Assembly: GCF_000346485.2 (NCBI RefSeq)
Contig: NZ_KQ976354.1
Location: 558,001-622,000 of the forward strand
Reading direction: 5' to 3'
From: Scytonema hofmannii PCC 7110
GTDB lineage: Bacteria > Cyanobacteriota > Cyanobacteriia > Cyanobacteriales > Nostocaceae
Length of the DNA: 64,000 nucleotides
The translations under genes and the position numbers were made by a program. A model generated the notes under the pieces. It ran no database searches, had not been told where the DNA came from, and was given only the letters and a program-made list of their open reading frames with translations. Shown in pieces: positions 47,181-56,054 of this stretch (position 1 is its first letter; every line of letters starts with the position of its first letter).

Positions 47181-47603
47181 TTATCTCGTCCCCAGGCTCC
47201 GCCTGGGAACGAGAGAAAAAAGTTCAGCTTTTAGCCGTTTGCAGTATAGAAACACCATTATCACCGACACTAGTACCTCCACTTGTCCCCTTAAAGTGCG
47301 GAGCTGTTTTCCGCTACTGAAATGCCAAAGTCTAATAACCGCGTCAAAATGTCCCGTGGCGAGGGTTTGTCCATCCGGGCTAAAGCTGACACAACTCGTT
47401 CGCAAAGAAACCAACGAACTACCTAAAGTTTGTCTCAGTCTACCTGTACGTATATCCCACAACTTGATATTACCATCCTGAAACTCCATGTTGCTGACAC
47501 TTGCCAAGGTTTGTCCATCTGGGCTAAAGTTAACAGCAAGAACTGGGCTAGAATCTCTAAGGAGAGGCAATAATTTTTGGATACTATCACTACTGATTGT
47601 CAT
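47181..47603 (-). CDS. Truncated WD40 protein with partial EAD start
   Basis: From the ATG at 47603 the protein begins TISSDSIQKLLPLLRDSS, like the first helix of a neighbouring EAD, then switches to WD40 repeats (VLAVNFSPDGQTLASVS, IKLWDIRTG, CVSFSPDGQTLATG, IRLWHFSSG). It degrades after the second repeat and ends in repeat-encoded sequence. It is best read as a chimeric remnant. Further WD40 debris lies at 47040-47125. Confidence 0.6.
   Translation of the reverse strand: MTISSDSIQKLLPLLRDSSPVLAVNFSPDGQTLASVSNMEFQDGNIKLWDIRTGRLRQTLGSSLVSLRTSCVSFSPDGQTLATGHFDAVIRLWHFSSGKQLRTLRGQVEVLVSVIMVFLYCKRLKAELFSLVPRRSLGTR
47185..47213. repeat. Inverted repeat, 13-bp arms with one mismatch
   Basis: ctcgtccccaggc-tcc-gcctgggaacgag is a common type of cyanobacterial hairpin repeat. 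It overlaps the 3' end of the truncated WD40 gene. Confidence 0.75.
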
Positions 47604-47636
47604 CGCACAAATCTCGCGGTTCATTAATACCGATTT

Positions 47637-48377
47637 TTAATAACTGGGTTGAAAAATTACTACACCAAAAGCCCCCTGACCTATTAACAATGATGTAACA
47701 TTTGAATTCCAACTTTTGATTTTAGTTTCTGAAAATTTAAAAATTTCTTTGTAGACTATTGCATCACTTAACCCGTGAAATATCCTGGCTTTCAAAGGTT
47801 GCTCTATACCAATATTTATTTTTCGCTCTACAAAATTTACTGAAATGATTGCTCCTGTAAAATTATATTCAGATTGGATAGTGTTAATATTTATCGAACT
47901 TGAGACTTGAGCTAACCAATTATTTAATTCTGTTTCTAGTTTGTGCCAATCATCTAAAAATGGTGCTGTCTTGAATACCTTGGTCAATATATTCTTTGCA
48001 GCTTCATTCCCAAAATGATTAGTATTAATTTCTGAATTTACTTTTTGCTGGTGTGGCTCTTCTAGCAATTCTTCTGTAATCTTTCTCAGTAAATTGTCAA
48101 TTTTAGGTTGAATATCTACGCCTACATTTTCACGTATGACTTCCAATAAAGTACAAAGTGCAGGTTTGCCAGAGGCAATTTCTCCAAATGTTACTATTTC
48201 CTTCACCATTTGGGGAATAAAAACATCCACACTCGTATCCCAAACTAGACGATTCAAGACATTTGCATTAGTCCCTAAAGCCATAACAAGATAAGACTGA
48301 CGTTGTTGCTTATCCCACATAAATGGTCTCAACACACGCGATAATTCTTGAATGATTTCTCCACTGAGTTCTGCCAT
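47637..48377 (-). CDS. EAD with a different C-terminal domain (copy 2)
   Basis: A 246-residue protein. Residues 1-105 match the EAD of the 44419 gene nearly residue for residue. The tail (from about 110: HQQKVNSEINTNHFGNEAAKNIL...) is unrelated to that of copy 1 and has no known motif. It ends in a beta-rich segment (VTSLLIGQGAFGVVIFQ). It lies 6 bp from the trypsin-like gene upstream, so the two are co-transcribed. Confidence 0.75.
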   Translation of the reverse strand: MAELSGEIIQELSRVLRPFMWDKQQRQSYLVMALGTNANVLNRLVWDTSVDVFIPQMVKEIVTFGEIASGKPALCTLLEVIRENVGVDIQPKIDNLLRKITEELLEEPHQQKVNSEINTNHFGNEAAKNILTKVFKTAPFLDDWHKLETELNNWLAQVSSSININTIQSEYNFTGAIISVNFVERKINIGIEQPLKARIFHGLSDAIVYKEIFKFSETKIKSWNSNVTSLLIGQGAFGVVIFQPSY

Positions 48378-48382
48378 CTAAA

Positions 48383-49450
48383 TTACCCCTGCAATCGTGC
48401 GTAAATTTCAGGTGCATTCGCCTGTAAATCTTTCAAAACAGCGATCGCACTCGTTCCTGCATTACGTAGATACCTCCGTTGCGTACTTGGTTCCACTAAC
48501 ATCCCACCGCTATGGTGAATCCCAACCACCTGAAAATCATTATCGAAAACAGGCGACCCCGATGAACCCGGTTCTGTACTAGTAGTATATTGCAAGACTT
48601 GATTATCGGCGTAAGCAACAAAGTTATTTTGTATAGAGATTTTCTTTAAATGCCCACCTGGATGTTGAATAATTGCCACGCGGTCATCTCGCCGCATTAA
48701 TTGACTTTTGAAGATTAAAGGTTTGCCAAAGTCAGGAACTTCTTTCAGGGTTACTACTGTAAAATCCAGTTCTTTGTTAGTGTAAAAAGCACCATCTGGT
48801 AAAGCCCCAATAGTCTGTGTTGGGCATTCTTTACCATTGATATCCAGTTGATAGTTGAAGCTAAAATTACTTTTTTCTGCTACTTCCTGGCTTTTGATAA
48901 CGTGATTGTTCGTCATGAGTAAATCAGGTGTAACCATAAACCCCGTACCCAAACCTTCTGGAGTTTTGATACGAACCACTGCTTTTGATGCTTCCAATGC
49001 TAAGTTTAAAATGTAAATGTGGCGTAGGGTATCTTCTCCAATAATTTTTTCCTGGATGTCAACTATACTGTCAGTTCCGCGCCAAGAATCAATAGAGCGA
49101 TTGCGAGTACTAGCAACATCTAGGAGAGGATATGTTTGAAATAAGCCTAGAATAAAGTCTTTATCATCACCATCGCCGATATAGTTCTGAATATGGTTGA
49201 GGAAAACTGCTAGGGCTTCTTTACCGTAAGCAACCTGTCCAAATTGCGACAAAAAAGTGACTATCCTCACAGAGAAACTCATGGGGCTTCCTTCCCAGTC
49301 TAGCCGCGCTAGAATCACCTCAGCTTTCGGATCTCCTCCAAAAGCTCCTGTAAGAAAATCTCGGCGATCGCGCACGTTAGCAAAGTCGGGTAAATTCTGC
49401 ACAATGCGCGTCAGTCGTTGGAAGTCAGGTTGGGATAGTTGTACGGTCAC
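48383..49450 (-). CDS. EAD plus trypsin-like protease effector
   Basis: A 355-residue protein. Residues 1-110 form an EAD (DRRDFLTGAFGGDPKAEVILARLDWEG, FLSQFGQVAYGKEALAVFL). A trypsin-like serine protease follows: the His motif is LMTNNHV near residue 185, the Asp motif is LDFTVVTL, and the Ser motif is TEPGSSGSPVF near 297. No signal peptide is present. EAD-linked trypsins are effectors of NTP-dependent conflict systems. A duplicate 3' end exists at 45318-45495. Confidence 0.88.
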   Translation of the reverse strand: MTVQLSQPDFQRLTRIVQNLPDFANVRDRRDFLTGAFGGDPKAEVILARLDWEGSPMSFSVRIVTFLSQFGQVAYGKEALAVFLNHIQNYIGDGDDKDFILGLFQTYPLLDVASTRNRSIDSWRGTDSIVDIQEKIIGEDTLRHIYILNLALEASKAVVRIKTPEGLGTGFMVTPDLLMTNNHVIKSQEVAEKSNFSFNYQLDINGKECPTQTIGALPDGAFYTNKELDFTVVTLKEVPDFGKPLIFKSQLMRRDDRVAIIQHPGGHLKKISIQNNFVAYADNQVLQYTTSTEPGSSGSPVFDNDFQVVGIHHSGGMLVEPSTQRRYLRNAGTSAIAVLKDLQANAPEIYARLQG

Positions 49451-49588
49451 AGTTACTGTATCCTATGAAACGATATACTAACATTAACATCCAATACTGC
49501 TCGGATAAGAAAAATCAATTGACATTTCAACCTCGTAGAGACGCGATTAATCGCGTCTCTACACCCGCAAAATTATTACGAAAAATCC
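49451..49588. other. Short gap with hairpin
   Basis: The sequence gtagagacgcgattaatcgcgtctctac around 49532-49561 is a near-perfect palindromic repeat. No gene is seen. Confidence 0.55.
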
Positions 49589-49726
49589 TTAACCGAGTAG
49601 TATTGCATTAACATCTACAAATAACTCGCCCAAATCTTCCCAATATTTAACGCCTAAAAGTGATATTGTTCCATGTAAGCGTTGGATATCATCATGCAGG
49701 CGCTCGGCTACCGGATAACTGTACAT
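49589..49726 (-). CDS. Small ORF, probable gene fragment
   Basis: A 45-residue ORF starting MYSYPVAERLHDDIQRLHGT and ending WEDLGELFVDVNAILLG. Protein-like sequence continues upstream of the ATG, and a related segment recurs near 59876-59915. It could be a small gene or the C-terminus of a lost one. No family is recognised. Confidence 0.35.
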   Translation of the reverse strand: MYSYPVAERLHDDIQRLHGTISLLGVKYWEDLGELFVDVNAILLG

Positions 49727-49737
49727 GGGATGACCTG

Positions 49738-50072
49738 ATGTACGAAATGTATGTTAAACAAGTCATTGAAACTGGACTTGATGATAGTAATGCTGGTAGA
49801 GTTAGTTGTGTATAGGATATTTGAGCTAAATTTGGACTACCAGAGTAAAAGTTTAAATATTCGAGATTGAGTTTACTGAAAGCGATATTGAGGATTTGCG
49901 CTATCTTAAAAAGACAGAACAAAATCTGATTTTAGATAGTGTCAAAGAGCCACTACCACAAGAACCGTTAACCGTAACCACAAACCGAAAACAACTTCGT
50001 CTCAATGAGATCTCAACGGGGGAATTACGGATTGATAAATAACGTGTTTTTTATGATGTAAATATATTTTAA
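49738..50072 (+). pseudogene. Decayed RelB/RelE-type toxin-antitoxin pair
   Basis: 49738-49815 encodes MYEMYVKQVIETGLDDSNAGRVSCV, an antitoxin-like remnant. 49857-50042 encodes a RelE/ParE-like toxin (FEIEFTESDIEDLRYLKK..., LRLNEISTGELRIDK) interrupted by TAA at 50040-50042, after which the frame resumes RVFYDVN. Neither gene has a proper start and stop, so the module is inactive. Confidence 0.7.
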
Positions 50073-50075
50073 TTA

Positions 50076-51482
50076 TTATTTAGATCCGCTTTGTTTGATT
50101 GATTTTTTGGATAAATATTTATACTTCCTTAAAAAGGCCATAATTCGGGCATTGCATCCAATTAAAAAACAAATACTTCCAATAAATCCAAGTTTATTCA
50201 GCAGCGAAAACCAATCTCTAACTCCTGATTTCTTTTGATAATATATATGTACGAGATGTACAGCAGCATCTCCAATTATTAAAGGATTTTTAAGGCGCTT
50301 ACCTTTAGCTAGTAAGGCGGTAAAAGCTCTTAGAGCCTTAGAAATATCTCCAGAATTTTTAAAAATACGTGCTTTATTCGCTAATACTTGAGCAACTGAT
50401 TTATCAGGAGAATCAAAATTACGATATGCTGCTTTTGCATATGTCAAGTACTTTAATGCAGCCTCATAGTTAGGCTCGGGATTTTTGCTATAAGCAGCTC
50501 CTGCTAAGTTAAATATTTGACCTTGACGTTCTGCAAATGATGTATTGACAACACCGAGTCCCGATTCTGTCGCTTTCTTAAATGTTGTAATCGCTTCTTC
50601 TATATTTTCTCTGGATTTCAAAATATTATTTTTACAATATTCTAACCAGCTTATCCCAAAATAAGTTAAGGCTAAGTAGTGTAAATTATTATTTATAATA
50701 GAAGTTTCTTTGGATTCATTAAATGTTTTTTCTGCCTCCTCTAGTTTGCTAGCTTTCACATAAGCCATACCTAAACTATATAAAAAACGTCCTCTATCAA
50801 AAACATGATCTATTTGATATATAAGTGACATTGATTCTTGATATTTTGAGATAGATAAGTTCATCATACCCATGCGATCGTATAAACTACCTAAATTTAA
50901 GAGCGCATCCGCTTGCCGATATACGTTACCTAATCGAGACAATATTTCTACAGCTTTTTGTAGATACCATTCTGCTTTTTGATGTTTCTCCAAACGTTGC
51001 AAAGTAGTGCCAGCACCGATATGATTTAATGCTAAATGAGTTTCATCACCCACACTAATACTATACTCAATACCATCTGTATGATATTTCAAAGATTCGC
51101 GTAGTTGACCAATCTCTTCTAAGTAACGTCCAAAACCATAGAATAACCAAGGACTATCAGAGCCTGCGCCAATACGGATTTCTTCTTCTGCCCATAATCC
51201 CCAATATCTCCAGTCTTGAGTTAAATCACAGTAATCTAGTAGTACCTGGCAATAAAGCGCTTGTTTTCCTGTTGCAACTTCACCGTAGTCTGCTAGCTTG
51301 CATATCATGTCCGGGATGAAAGTCGCGACAGAGCCACTCCAAATAAGGCGTTCCAACACAGGCAGACTATGACCCAACGCTAAAACTAAAAAGGGACGGC
51401 GGTCTCTCTCATCTTCTAAAAAAGGTTGGAGCAGCTGTACCAGTTCATTGATGGTGTTAGGTTCTAGAGCATATCGACTCAT
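50076..51482 (-). CDS. EAD plus TPR-repeat protein with C-terminal membrane segment
   Basis: A 468-residue protein. Residues 1-95 form an EAD (INELVQLLQPFLEDERDRRPFLVLALG, ERLIWSGSVATFIP). About eight TPR units follow (DALLNLGSLYDRMGMMNLSISKYQESMSL, YSLGMAYVKASKLEEAEKTF). A hydrophobic segment near the C-terminus (LLNKLGFIGSICFLIG) suggests a membrane anchor. The protein probably assembles complexes through EAD and TPR contacts. The EAD suggests partnership with the neighbouring iSTAND and trypsin genes. Confidence 0.82.
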   Translation of the reverse strand: MSRYALEPNTINELVQLLQPFLEDERDRRPFLVLALGHSLPVLERLIWSGSVATFIPDMICKLADYGEVATGKQALYCQVLLDYCDLTQDWRYWGLWAEEEIRIGAGSDSPWLFYGFGRYLEEIGQLRESLKYHTDGIEYSISVGDETHLALNHIGAGTTLQRLEKHQKAEWYLQKAVEILSRLGNVYRQADALLNLGSLYDRMGMMNLSISKYQESMSLIYQIDHVFDRGRFLYSLGMAYVKASKLEEAEKTFNESKETSIINNNLHYLALTYFGISWLEYCKNNILKSRENIEEAITTFKKATESGLGVVNTSFAERQGQIFNLAGAAYSKNPEPNYEAALKYLTYAKAAYRNFDSPDKSVAQVLANKARIFKNSGDISKALRAFTALLAKGKRLKNPLIIGDAAVHLVHIYYQKKSGVRDWFSLLNKLGFIGSICFLIGCNARIMAFLRKYKYLSKKSIKQSGSK

Positions 51483-51529
51483 GTTGGCGATGTAAGAATA
51501 AGTGTTTTAATTTAATTTATAGATTATAA

Positions 51530-51679
51530 CTACAAAGTCGTAGTCTTGTTTTTCGGAGAGTTAGTGAGTGCGATTGCTTCTTTTAGTTTTGCTGAGGTCA
51601 CGAGCTGCTCCGGAGATGGATTTTCATCAACACGGAGCAATCCTTCCTCATTTATGACATGAGGGAAACACTACCGTAT
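51530..51679 (-). pseudogene. C-terminal gene fragment between iSTAND and EAD-TPR genes
   Basis: An open frame reads CFPHVINEEGLLRVDENP..., then LVTSAKLKEAIALTNSPK, and ends at TAG (51530-51532). It has no start codon of its own. It lies where a MoxR partner would be expected after an iSTAND gene, but it does not show MoxR motifs. Confidence 0.4.
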
Positions 51680-51695
51680 AATGCGTTTAGTGAGG

Positions 51696-52763
51696 TTAAA
51701 CTAGCCATTTTGCTACTGCTTCTTCCCAACTATAACCATAGTAGTTGCAAATTTCTTCATAAACAAATTCTGGAATACCGTTATCAGAATTCTCAAACAA
51801 TATTTTGGATGTTAATCCAGTCGGTATTTGCATCATCCCCGATGCCATTACTGTCTGAATCCAATCAGCCAGTACATTTTGTGAAAAGGGATTAACGGGT
51901 GGCAAGCATAGAGGAATTCTAGGATAATCTGGCTCGTCAAATTTCTTTATCAGGGGGATATTAGATTCACAAACGCTGCCGCTATTGTCTACCAGAAACA
52001 TTAATAAGTATGCATTCTTTCGAGTGAGAGGGGGTTTTCTCTCAATTTGTGTTATCAATGGTTCCCAAAATTCTTGAAGCCATGTCTTCAAAACCTTTGG
52101 CGGCATATAGTCTACGTCGTCAAAAATAAAAATCACATCTTGAGTTTGGCTGCGAGCGTAAATTCTATCGATAATCAGATTTGGCTCAGAATCTTTTGAA
52201 AGACCCCATAAAGACGAGAGTTGTCGCCATAAGTGAGGGGTACCTCGGCCAATCCCACGGGAACTCATATTCATCTTTAACCAAAACCTTATGCTTCCAT
52301 CCATCTTAATGGCTGCTAATTGTTTACTGTCTGGACTGAATATAATATCATCAATATGTTCTTCTGGAAACTCTACTATTTGTTTTCCTGAGGTGACATC
52401 CCATAATTGTAAATCTGTAGAACTGCCATCAGTCGCAATTGCAAGCAATTTCCCATCAGGACTAAATTTAATATGTCCAATAGAAGACGTGGATTTCAAC
52501 TGTAATTGCGTCTCTTGCTTACCAGACAAATCCCACAATCGTATAACTTTATTGTTTTCGACAGTAATAAATTGCCTGCTATTAGGTCTGAATAATAATT
52601 TTGATACTTCCTTCTGATGACGGAATTCTTTTGCTTTACCTTCAGTCAAGTTCCAAAGATAAACAGTATCATTTTTAATAATTGCGAATTGCTGACCGTC
52701 AGGAAGGAAATTTAAAGTATCTGCATTGTCCTGAAATTCTTGTATCAGTTTAAAGTCAGAATC
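51696..52763 (-). pseudogene. WD40 part of the split caspase gene fused to an iSTAND fragment
   Basis: Reading leftwards from the IS element, the frame continues FKLIQEFQDN, then WD40 repeats (VYLWNLTEG, IRLWDLSGK, LQLWDVTSG, IRFWLKM). At about residue 130 from the TTG at 52649 it switches into iSTAND sequence (LWRQLSSLWGL, IDRIYARSQTQDVIFIFDDVD) that aligns with the 43215 gene, but without its P-loop region and EAD. This looks like the 3' part of the caspase-STAND-WD40 gene joined by recombination to the end of an iSTAND gene. An internal TTG could still allow translation of a 317-aa product. Confidence 0.7.
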
Positions 52764-54049
52764 GGCTCTTGCGTACTTAACGTGCTAAAATGTTAAAATA
52801 TTCATTCAGAGTTTAAGTAAAATTAATTATGAAAAGAGTCCTTACTCAACTATTAAATTTGTCAGATGTAGTGGTAGAATCAAGTCTACAAGAGGGTTTA
52901 GTCTTATTTTTATCAGTAAGTAAAAAGACGAAAAGCGCAATATGTCCGCAGTGCGGTAAGAAGTCAGAACATTTACACCAAAATCAAAATTATTTAGTAA
53001 AAGATTTACCGATAGGGGATAAAGAAGTAATATTAAATGTAAATAGACGAAGATTTAAATGTAAAACGTGCCGAAAAACGTTTAACGAAAAGCTTGATTT
53101 TGTAGGAGCGAGAAAGACATATACGCATCGATATGCGGAAAATATTGTTAAACAACTTATTAGTAGTAATGTAAGTAATGTGGCGGAAAATAATGGATTA
53201 ACCGATGAAGAGTCAAGGTGAATGCTTGAAGATGTAGCTAAAAATGTATTACCAATAAACCTAACCAATTTGAGAAGATTAGGAATCGATGAAATAAGTT
53301 TAGTAAAAGGGCAAGGAAAATTTATTGTTGTACTCTGAGTTGCAGATTCAGGGAAATTAATAGGGTTAGTAAAAGAAAGATAGATAAAGTAATATGAAAA
53401 AGTGGGGAGAAGAAGTTTTAGAACGAATAGAAGAAGAAAGGTCTGGATCTGACTGGAAATTATAAAAGTTTAATCAATAAGATTTGCCCAAACGCTGTCA
53501 TTACGGTCGATGGGTTCCATGTTACAAAAATAATACATGAAGAATTAAACCAAGCTAGAATAACAGAAAAGAAAACAGCGTTAGAGTTAAACGTTGAGGA
53601 TAGGGAAAAAATTTTTGAGCGCTTAAAAGGTAATAAATTTACAATTTTAAAAGCAGAAGATAAGTTGACAGATAAACAAAAAGGAAAATTAGATACAATC
53701 AGAGAAGCCTCTCCTTTAATAGGAATAATGCATTCATTGAAAGAAGAATTTCGCAATTTATTTGACACCAGTGAAGATTCAGGAACAGGAATATTAGGGC
53801 TACTCGATTGGTTAAAAAAAGATGAGCCATTATATCAGAAAAGTGTGAAGACGATTAAGCGGTGGTTTGGAGAAGTAGCTGGATATTTTGAAAGAAAAAC
53901 TACTAATGGGGTAGTAGAAGGAATTAATAATAAATTAAAGCTGATAAAACGAAATGGATTTGGCTTTAGAAATTTTCGCAATTTTGAAATTAGAGCTTTA
54001 CTTTCTTGGCATTATAATATTAATTTAGCACGTTAAGTACGCAAGAGCC
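52764..54049 (+). mobile_element. ISL3-like insertion sequence, decayed, inside caspase gene
   Basis: Terminal inverted repeats begin ggctcttgcgtacttaacgtgcta at 52764 and match in reverse at 54049 (…gtacgcaagagcc). The interior encodes a broken ISL3-type transposase on the + strand. The flanks gattaaac and gattctga, read along the caspase gene, share only gatt, so no clean 8-bp target duplication is seen. A third copy of one end survives at 61560. Confidence 0.85.
52829..54036 (+). pseudogene. ISL3-family transposase, several stops
   Basis: The N-terminal part (MKRVLTQLLNL..., with zinc pairs CPQCG and CKTCRKTF, and YTHRYAENIVKQL) ends at a stop at 53219-53221. The DDE domain survives in pieces: GIDEISLVKGQGKF, VITVDGFHVTKI and TTNGVVEGINNKLKLIKRNGFGFRNFRNFEIRALL. 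Stop codons near 53337 and 53382 confirm decay. Confidence 0.88.
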
Positions 54050-55996
54050 GTTTAATCTAGCACCTTGTAAAAGATAAGCTACATCTTTTGGCTTTTGCTT
54101 ATCTCTCCAATCCCTGGCGGCATCCTCAATATCCTGTTTTATCAAGAGTGCCTCTCGATTTTCCTTCAACCATTTACCCAATACATCCCAATTACGAATT
54201 AAGGCTTCGTGGGCAATATTTACTACCGCTACCCGCTTACCTTCAAACTCTTGCTCACCTGTAACAACTAACTTTTCTTTCGCCAAACGCTGTACCACCC
54301 TCTCCACCAATTCAGGCGATCGCCTTTGTGTCACCAAATCCTGTTGACGAACTTGTCTGCGTGTATCTTCCGTTCCCTCTCCCAAATGCGTCAATTCAAG
54401 AAAAATCTGCTTGGCTACCAACTGTTCTTTAGGAGAAAGAGATTGATAAACCTCATTTGCGTGTTTTTCCAGCGCCTTCTTTACCCCACCCAAGCGGGTA
54501 TAGTCAGAAATTGTCAACCGATTTAAAGTACGCTGCTCCCATAATTCTGTCAGCGTATACTGCAACAGAGGCAAATCACCAGGGGAACCTGACACATCTG
54601 CAATCATTTGATTAACAAGTTCGCGGTCGATTTCCAAACCCACTTGTTCGGCTGGTTTAATAATTGCCTCCCTCAACTCCTGCTGATTCATAGGCATGAC
54701 TCTCACCAGATTTTGGTCAATCTTGGCAGCAAGTCCCCCATACTCCTGTTCTGCACACTTACCCTGAAAATCCGCCCGCATCACCAGCACCAAGCAAAAT
54801 TTCTTACCAAGGCGTTTCACTGCACTTAAAAGACACTCAAAAAACTTTTGCCGCTCCGCATCATCACGACACTGGGTAAAAGCTTCTTCAAATTGGTCTA
54901 CTACCAACACCACTTGGTCAGCTGCGGCTGCTTTAATTAAAGCTTGTAATTGGTCAGCTTTTACACCAATCACTTGCTCTAGACTTTTAAGGGGATGCTC
55001 ACTAGGAGTAAACGGTTCGTAAATTTTCCATCTCTCACTACCTGGCACTACACTTAACTTTAATTGATGTAACAACCCTGCTCTTACAACAGAAGATTTA
55101 CCACTCCCAGATGCTCCTAACACAGCGAGAAAATTGCTGTGACGTACTTTCTCTAACAACTGTTTTGTCAGTGCTGTGCGACCGTGGAAATACTTAGGAT
55201 CTGACTCGTTAAAGTCAAAATAAGCCAAGCCTTTGTAAGGACAAATGCTAGAAATTACCGACTGCTCGCCCGTTAGAATAATCTGACCCCCGGAATTATT
55301 ACAGATTGGGTGCTGTGGAGCATCTTTTAAAGCCTGTTTAACAAAATCAGCTAAAGTAAAATTAGTTACCCATTTATCAGGTTGCAGCGTCGGGTTAAGT
55401 CCTTGTAACAATGCACCACTAAGAACCCCATGTTCTCCTTCTGCCTGTTCGTAAGCTAGTTGGAAATCTCTTGAAGCAACAATAAAACAGCGATCGCGTC
55501 CCTTTTCATACTCCCCTAAATCAATCTCAGCAAAATTCATCAATTCACCGCTGTGACAGCAATCTAACCAAATAATCTGCTGCCTTACCGGACTTTTATC
55601 CAGCAGTTCACGTAACCAGCGCAGGGATAAACCCCATTTCTCTTTTCTGGAACCGCTATCACTGGTTACCAAATAGCCTTCCGTACTACCATCAGGCAAG
55701 TTTCTGCGTAAACCATGCCCAGAGAAAAACAGCACTGCGGTTTCAGGAACTTGCTGACCTTTCGGATGGAAAAGTTCAGTAATTGCCTCCTCCAGATCTT
55801 TCAATGTTACTGATTGCTTCAGGTGAATTGCAAGTAGTCTCCGCACTTGGAATTCACCATACTTTTCCAAAAGTTGGGCGATCGCTTCCGCATCTGTTGC
55901 GGGAGTTTTTAAGTGCTTCGCTTTACTTCCCGGTCCCGGTTTATCCTTTAAAGATGGATACTGGTTTATACCAACTACAAGTGCATCTCGTGTCAT
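54020..55996 (-). CDS. Caspase-like (C14) protease fused to STAND NTPase, 3' end cut by IS
   Basis: The caspase p20-like domain (residues 1-230) has His in FFSGHGL near residue 90 and Cys in WLDCCHSGE near 146, so the dyad is intact. An nSTAND NTPase follows (from about 260, ICPYKGLAYFD). Walker A is GASGSGKSSVVRAGLL near 294 and Walker B LVVDQFEEAF. A helical arm leads to GARLN, where the IS begins at 54049. The last 9 residues and the stop come from the IS. The original WD40 repeats continue beyond the IS at 52763. Caspase-STAND-WD40 proteins are thought to act as bacterial apoptosis-like sensors. Confidence 0.9.
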   Translation of the reverse strand: MTRDALVVGINQYPSLKDKPGPGSKAKHLKTPATDAEAIAQLLEKYGEFQVRRLLAIHLKQSVTLKDLEEAITELFHPKGQQVPETAVLFFSGHGLRRNLPDGSTEGYLVTSDSGSRKEKWGLSLRWLRELLDKSPVRQQIIWLDCCHSGELMNFAEIDLGEYEKGRDRCFIVASRDFQLAYEQAEGEHGVLSGALLQGLNPTLQPDKWVTNFTLADFVKQALKDAPQHPICNNSGGQIILTGEQSVISSICPYKGLAYFDFNESDPKYFHGRTALTKQLLEKVRHSNFLAVLGASGSGKSSVVRAGLLHQLKLSVVPGSERWKIYEPFTPSEHPLKSLEQVIGVKADQLQALIKAAAADQVVLVVDQFEEAFTQCRDDAERQKFFECLLSAVKRLGKKFCLVLVMRADFQGKCAEQEYGGLAAKIDQNLVRVMPMNQQELREAIIKPAEQVGLEIDRELVNQMIADVSGSPGDLPLLQYTLTELWEQRTLNRLTISDYTRLGGVKKALEKHANEVYQSLSPKEQLVAKQIFLELTHLGEGTEDTRRQVRQQDLVTQRRSPELVERVVQRLAKEKLVVTGEQEFEGKRVAVVNIAHEALIRNWDVLGKWLKENREALLIKQDIEDAARDWRDKQKPKDVAYLLQGARLNGSCVLNVLN

Positions 55997-56054
55997 AAAA
56001 ACTTAGTCTACACTGATTAACTGCTTTATCCTGTTACCGAGGCACCCTAGCTTG

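Noticed and set aside
52764-54049. Intact mobile element
   Set aside because: Several stop codons in the transposase show it is decayed and cannot move by itself.
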